A stretch of DNA of 64,000 bases, from the NCBI RefSeq assembly GCF_900177245.1, contig NZ_FXBM01000002.1, positions 372,001 to 436,000 of the forward strand, written 5' to 3'. The position numbers and the translations under genes were made by a program. How positions within the stretch are numbered: position 1 is the stretch's first letter; the number at the start of each line of letters is the position of its first letter. This document shows positions 60,174 through 64,000 of the stretch, piece by piece. The stretch is from Rathayibacter oskolensis (GTDB lineage: Bacteria > Actinomycetota > Actinomycetes > Actinomycetales > Microbacteriaceae). The notes under the pieces are model-generated. The model was not told the origin of the DNA. It saw only the letters and a list, made by a program, of their open reading frames with translations, and made no database searches.

Positions 60174-61562
60174 ATGACGGCATCCGGAACGACGCGCATC
60201 CTCATCCTCGGCGGCGGCTACGTCGGCCTCTACACCGCGTGGGGGCTCGAGAAGCGCCGAGGTCTCGCTCCCATCGACGTCACGGTGGTCGAGCCGAACC
60301 CCTACATGACCTACCAGCCGCTGCTCCCCGAGGTGGCGGGCGGCCACGTCCAGCCCCGCCACGTCACCGTGCCGCTGGTGGAGGCGTTGAAGCACACCCG
60401 GGTGATCCGCGGAGCGATCACGGGCGTCAGCCTCGCCGACCGCACGGCCACGGTGGCCGCCATGGACGGCACCTCGCGCACGCTTTCGTTCGACCAGGTG
60501 GTCTTCGCCCTCGGAGCGGTCACCCGCACCTTCCCGACTCCGGGTCTCGCCGAGCACGCGATCGGGTTCAAGACGGTCGAGGAGGCGGCGCACCTGCGCG
60601 ACCGCGTCATCGAGAACATCGCCCGTGCGGCCCTGACCACCGACTCCGCCGAGCGGCGCCGGCTGCTCACCTTCGTCTTCATCGGCGGCGGCTACACCGG
60701 CGTCGAGGCGCTCAGCGAGCTGCTCGACCTCAGCCGCCGCACCCTCGCGGCCCAGCCCTCGCTCTCGATGGGCGATGTGACGTGGCACCTCGTCGAGGCG
60801 CTCGACCGGATCGCACCCGAGGTCGGCCCCGAGCTGTCATCGTGGACGCTCGGCCACCTCCGCTCACGCGGGGTGCACGTGCACCTGAAGACCACCATGC
60901 CCTCGTGCGAGGACGGGGTGGTCGAGCTCTCGAGCGGTGAGCGGATCCCGGCCGCGACGATCGTCTGGACGGCCGGAGTGAAGCCCAACCCCATCCTCGA
61001 TGCGACGGACGCGCCGCGTGGTCCGCGGGGACACGTGATGGCCGACGCGCGCCTCCGCGTCATCACGGAGGACGGCGAGCCCGTGCCCGGTGCGTGGGCG
61101 GCCGGCGACGGCGCCCAGGTGCCCGACCTCACGTCGGAGAAGCAGCCGGCCTACTACCCGCCGAACGCCCAGAACGCCGTCCGGCAGGCGAAGCTCCTGG
61201 TGCGCAACATCATGGCGGAGCTCACCGGAGGCGCCGTCGAGGAGTACCGGCACGTCTCGGTCGGCACCGTCGCCGAGTACGGGCTCGGCAAGGGCGCGGG
61301 GATCATCAAGGGCGTGAAGCTCAGGGGCCCGCTCGCCTGGCTCGCCCACCGCGCCTATCACGGCGCGGCGATGCCGAGCGTCGACCGCAAGTGGCGGGTG
61401 ATCTCGGGCTGGGTGGCCGACGCCGTCGCTCCGCGCGACCTGTCGCCGATGACGGCGCTGCAGGACCCGCGGCGCGCGTTCCGCGAGAGCGCCGAGGCGA
61501 CCGACCGCGCGGCGGCCGAGAAGGCGGCGGCGAAGGCGGAGGAGTCCGGCGGCGCCTCCTGA
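60174..61562 (+). CDS. ndh: Type II NADH dehydrogenase (NDH-2)
   Basis: 462 aa. FAD/NAD(P)H oxidoreductase that feeds electrons to quinone without pumping protons. Signatures: ILILGGGYVGLYTAWGLEKR (FAD), YQPLLPEVAGGHVQP, FVFIGGGYTGVEALSELLDL (NADH), WTAGVKPNPILDATD, and WAAGDGAQVPDL. The C-terminal Ala/Glu tail is variable. GAAGGGA precedes the ATG. Confidence 0.9.
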   Translation: MTASGTTRILILGGGYVGLYTAWGLEKRRGLAPIDVTVVEPNPYMTYQPLLPEVAGGHVQPRHVTVPLVEALKHTRVIRGAITGVSLADRTATVAAMDGTSRTLSFDQVVFALGAVTRTFPTPGLAEHAIGFKTVEEAAHLRDRVIENIARAALTTDSAERRRLLTFVFIGGGYTGVEALSELLDLSRRTLAAQPSLSMGDVTWHLVEALDRIAPEVGPELSSWTLGHLRSRGVHVHLKTTMPSCEDGVVELSSGERIPAATIVWTAGVKPNPILDATDAPRGPRGHVMADARLRVITEDGEPVPGAWAAGDGAQVPDLTSEKQPAYYPPNAQNAVRQAKLLVRNIMAELTGGAVEEYRHVSVGTVAEYGLGKGAGIIKGVKLRGPLAWLAHRAYHGAAMPSVDRKWRVISGWVADAVAPRDLSPMTALQDPRRAFRESAEATDRAAAEKAAAKAEESGGAS

Positions 61563-61572
61563 GCACGGGGCT

Positions 61573-61595
61573 CGCCGGGCGGCTCACGCCCGGCG
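61573..61595. terminator. Bidirectional hairpin between ndh and pirin genes
   Basis: Perfect 8-bp arms CGCCGGGC / GCCCGGCG with a 7-nt loop that contains the pirin stop. No T-run. Confidence 0.5.
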
Positions 61596-62567
61596 CGGCT
61601 TCAGCCTGACGGTCGGCAGCGTCGGTGCGGGGAGCGCGCGGCCGTCGTAGCCGGTGACGGTGCCGAACGGGCCGTCGGCGCCGCCTCCGGAGATCACATC
61701 GGACTGCCAGCGCTCACGGGCCGCGGCGATGTCGTCGTGGCTGCGTCCGACGAAGTTCCACCACATCACCAGCTGCTCGGGGAAGGGCTCGCCGCCGATC
61801 AGCACCACCCGGCCTCCCTCGTCGCCGGCCGTCAGCTCGAGCGTGTCGCGGCCCGGCGCGAGGTAGGCGAGATCGGCCCGGCCGACGTCGACTCCCTCGA
61901 CACCCACCGGTCCGGCATCGACGAGGACGCCGTACTCCCACGAGGGGTCGACCGGCAGCTCGACGCGGGCGCCCTGCTCGAGGTCGATCTGCGCCGCGAC
62001 CAGCGGAGTGAAGACGCTCGCGGGCACGGAGGCGCCGAGCATCCCGCCGACGAAGACGCGCACGACCGCGCCCGGCAGATCGACCCGGATGCCACGGTGG
62101 TGCTCGAAGAACGGGTCGACGACGCGCGCCTCCTCGGGGAGGGCGACCCAGAGCTGCACCCCGTGCAGCACCGGCTGAGCCCCGGTCGAGACCTCGGAGT
62201 GCGAGATGCCCCTGCCCGCCGTCATCAGGTTCAGCTCTCCGGGGCGCACGAGCTGGTGGCTGCCGACGCTGTCGCGGTGGTCGATCTCGCCCTCGAAGAG
62301 CCAGCTGACGGTCTGCAGTCCGGTGTGCGGGTGCGGCGGGACGTCCATGCCCGCCTCCTCCTCGAGGTGCACCGGCCCGTAGTGGTCGGCGAAGCACCAC
62401 GCCCCGATCGTCGACCGCGACCGCTGGGGCAGCGTGCGGCGCACCTCGATCGCGCGCGGACCGCCGAGCGGCACGAGGCGCGCCTCCAGGATCTCGACCG
62501 GGGAGCCGCCCGCGGGGGGCTCGGAGGCGACCGGATGCTCGTCCGGGTGCCGCTCCAGGTTGCTCAT
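61584..62567 (-). CDS. Pirin family protein
   Basis: 327 aa bicupin. The N-terminal cupin shows the pirin metal site [38 protein letters not shown] and GRGISHSEV; the second half is [20 protein letters not shown] and the C-terminal pirin domain. Bacterial pirins include quercetinases and redox-linked regulators; no substrate is suggested by context. Confidence 0.9.
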   Translation of the reverse strand: MSNLERHPDEHPVASEPPAGGSPVEILEARLVPLGGPRAIEVRRTLPQRSRSTIGAWCFADHYGPVHLEEEAGMDVPPHPHTGLQTVSWLFEGEIDHRDSVGSHQLVRPGELNLMTAGRGISHSEVSTGAQPVLHGVQLWVALPEEARVVDPFFEHHRGIRVDLPGAVVRVFVGGMLGASVPASVFTPLVAAQIDLEQGARVELPVDPSWEYGVLVDAGPVGVEGVDVGRADLAYLAPGRDTLELTAGDEGGRVVLIGGEPFPEQLVMWWNFVGRSHDDIAAARERWQSDVISGGGADGPFGTVTGYDGRALPAPTLPTVRLKPRRA

Positions 62568-62732
62568 CCGAGAAGTTTATGCCTCTGCATGGAGCGCGGG
62601 TCCGGAGCGCCGCACGGCCCCCCGCCGGATCGCCTGCACGCCCAGGGCGAACAGGGGGTCCGACCCGGAGTATCGCTGGTTACAGTCGACGTATCGGAGC
62701 CCACCCCTGCGGGTTCTGTAGGGAGTGACAGC

Positions 62733-64000
<1,268 letters not shown>

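Noticed and set aside
62640-62732. A ClgR operator upstream of clpC
   Set aside because: TATCGCTGGTTACAG resembles half of the known CGCT-type site, but the second half does not match.

Overview
The window is a high-GC actinobacterial chromosome segment, most likely from a Microbacteriaceae genus (Rathayibacter/Clavibacter/Curtobacterium-like). This is inferred from codon use, frequent GTG starts, the 13E12-type DUF222/HNH gene, the dispersed repeat at 8725-8761, and a core-gene order (ppa, tilS, hpt, ftsH, folE, folP, folB, folK, panC, lysS, clpC) that matches the one known from mycobacteria and other actinobacteria. No phage, insertion sequence, CRISPR array or rRNA was seen. Gene density is very high, and many genes appear to be leaderless, with a TANNNT -10 hexamer 6-8 nt before the start codon.

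Layout. 1-1322: end of an acyl-CoA oxidase and malate dehydrogenase. 1384-8613: a plant-polysaccharide locus with a LacI-type sensor protein lacking a DNA-binding domain, an operator-like palindrome, a small secreted protein and two large secreted GH43 enzymes sharing an unusual C-terminal domain. 8725-13422: a family-wide repeat, a DUF222/HNH protein and a glycine-rich, sortase-anchored surface protein.

13608-23892 is the most interesting region. It looks like an exopolysaccharide synthesis and control locus. It holds a GH26-like lipoprotein, a GAF-PP2C phosphatase, a GH26-OpgC acyltransferase fusion, a BcsA-like processive glycosyltransferase with a large insertion and no PilZ domain, a STAS protein, an RsbW-like kinase, a second membrane PP2C phosphatase and a convergent TIG-GH26 secreted protein. 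The six central genes overlap head to tail. A complete partner-switching module is thus built into a polysaccharide synthase operon with no sigma factor gene beside it, suggesting that synthesis itself is the controlled output.

24106-34389: housekeeping and accessory genes (proline iminopeptidase, MarR, zinc peptidase, MFS exporter, flavin monooxygenase, GNAT, membrane peptidases, small alarmone synthetase, CPBP protease). 34502-34896: tRNA-Phe, tRNA-Asp and tRNA-Glu on the minus strand. 35135-38015: a translationally coupled pair of peptidoglycan hydrolases built on the same coiled-coil N-terminus but with different catalytic domains (M23 and NlpC/P60).

38071-56133: ppa, tilS, hpt, then an insertion of GH76, lipid kinase, TetR and YhgE/Pip genes, then ftsH and the folate operon running into DUF3180, two PH-domain membrane proteins, a DUF2520 protein, panC and lysS. 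56229-64000: a putative metallopeptidase, a micro-membrane protein, cardiolipin synthase, an AraC regulator, NDH-2, pirin and the 5' part of clpC.
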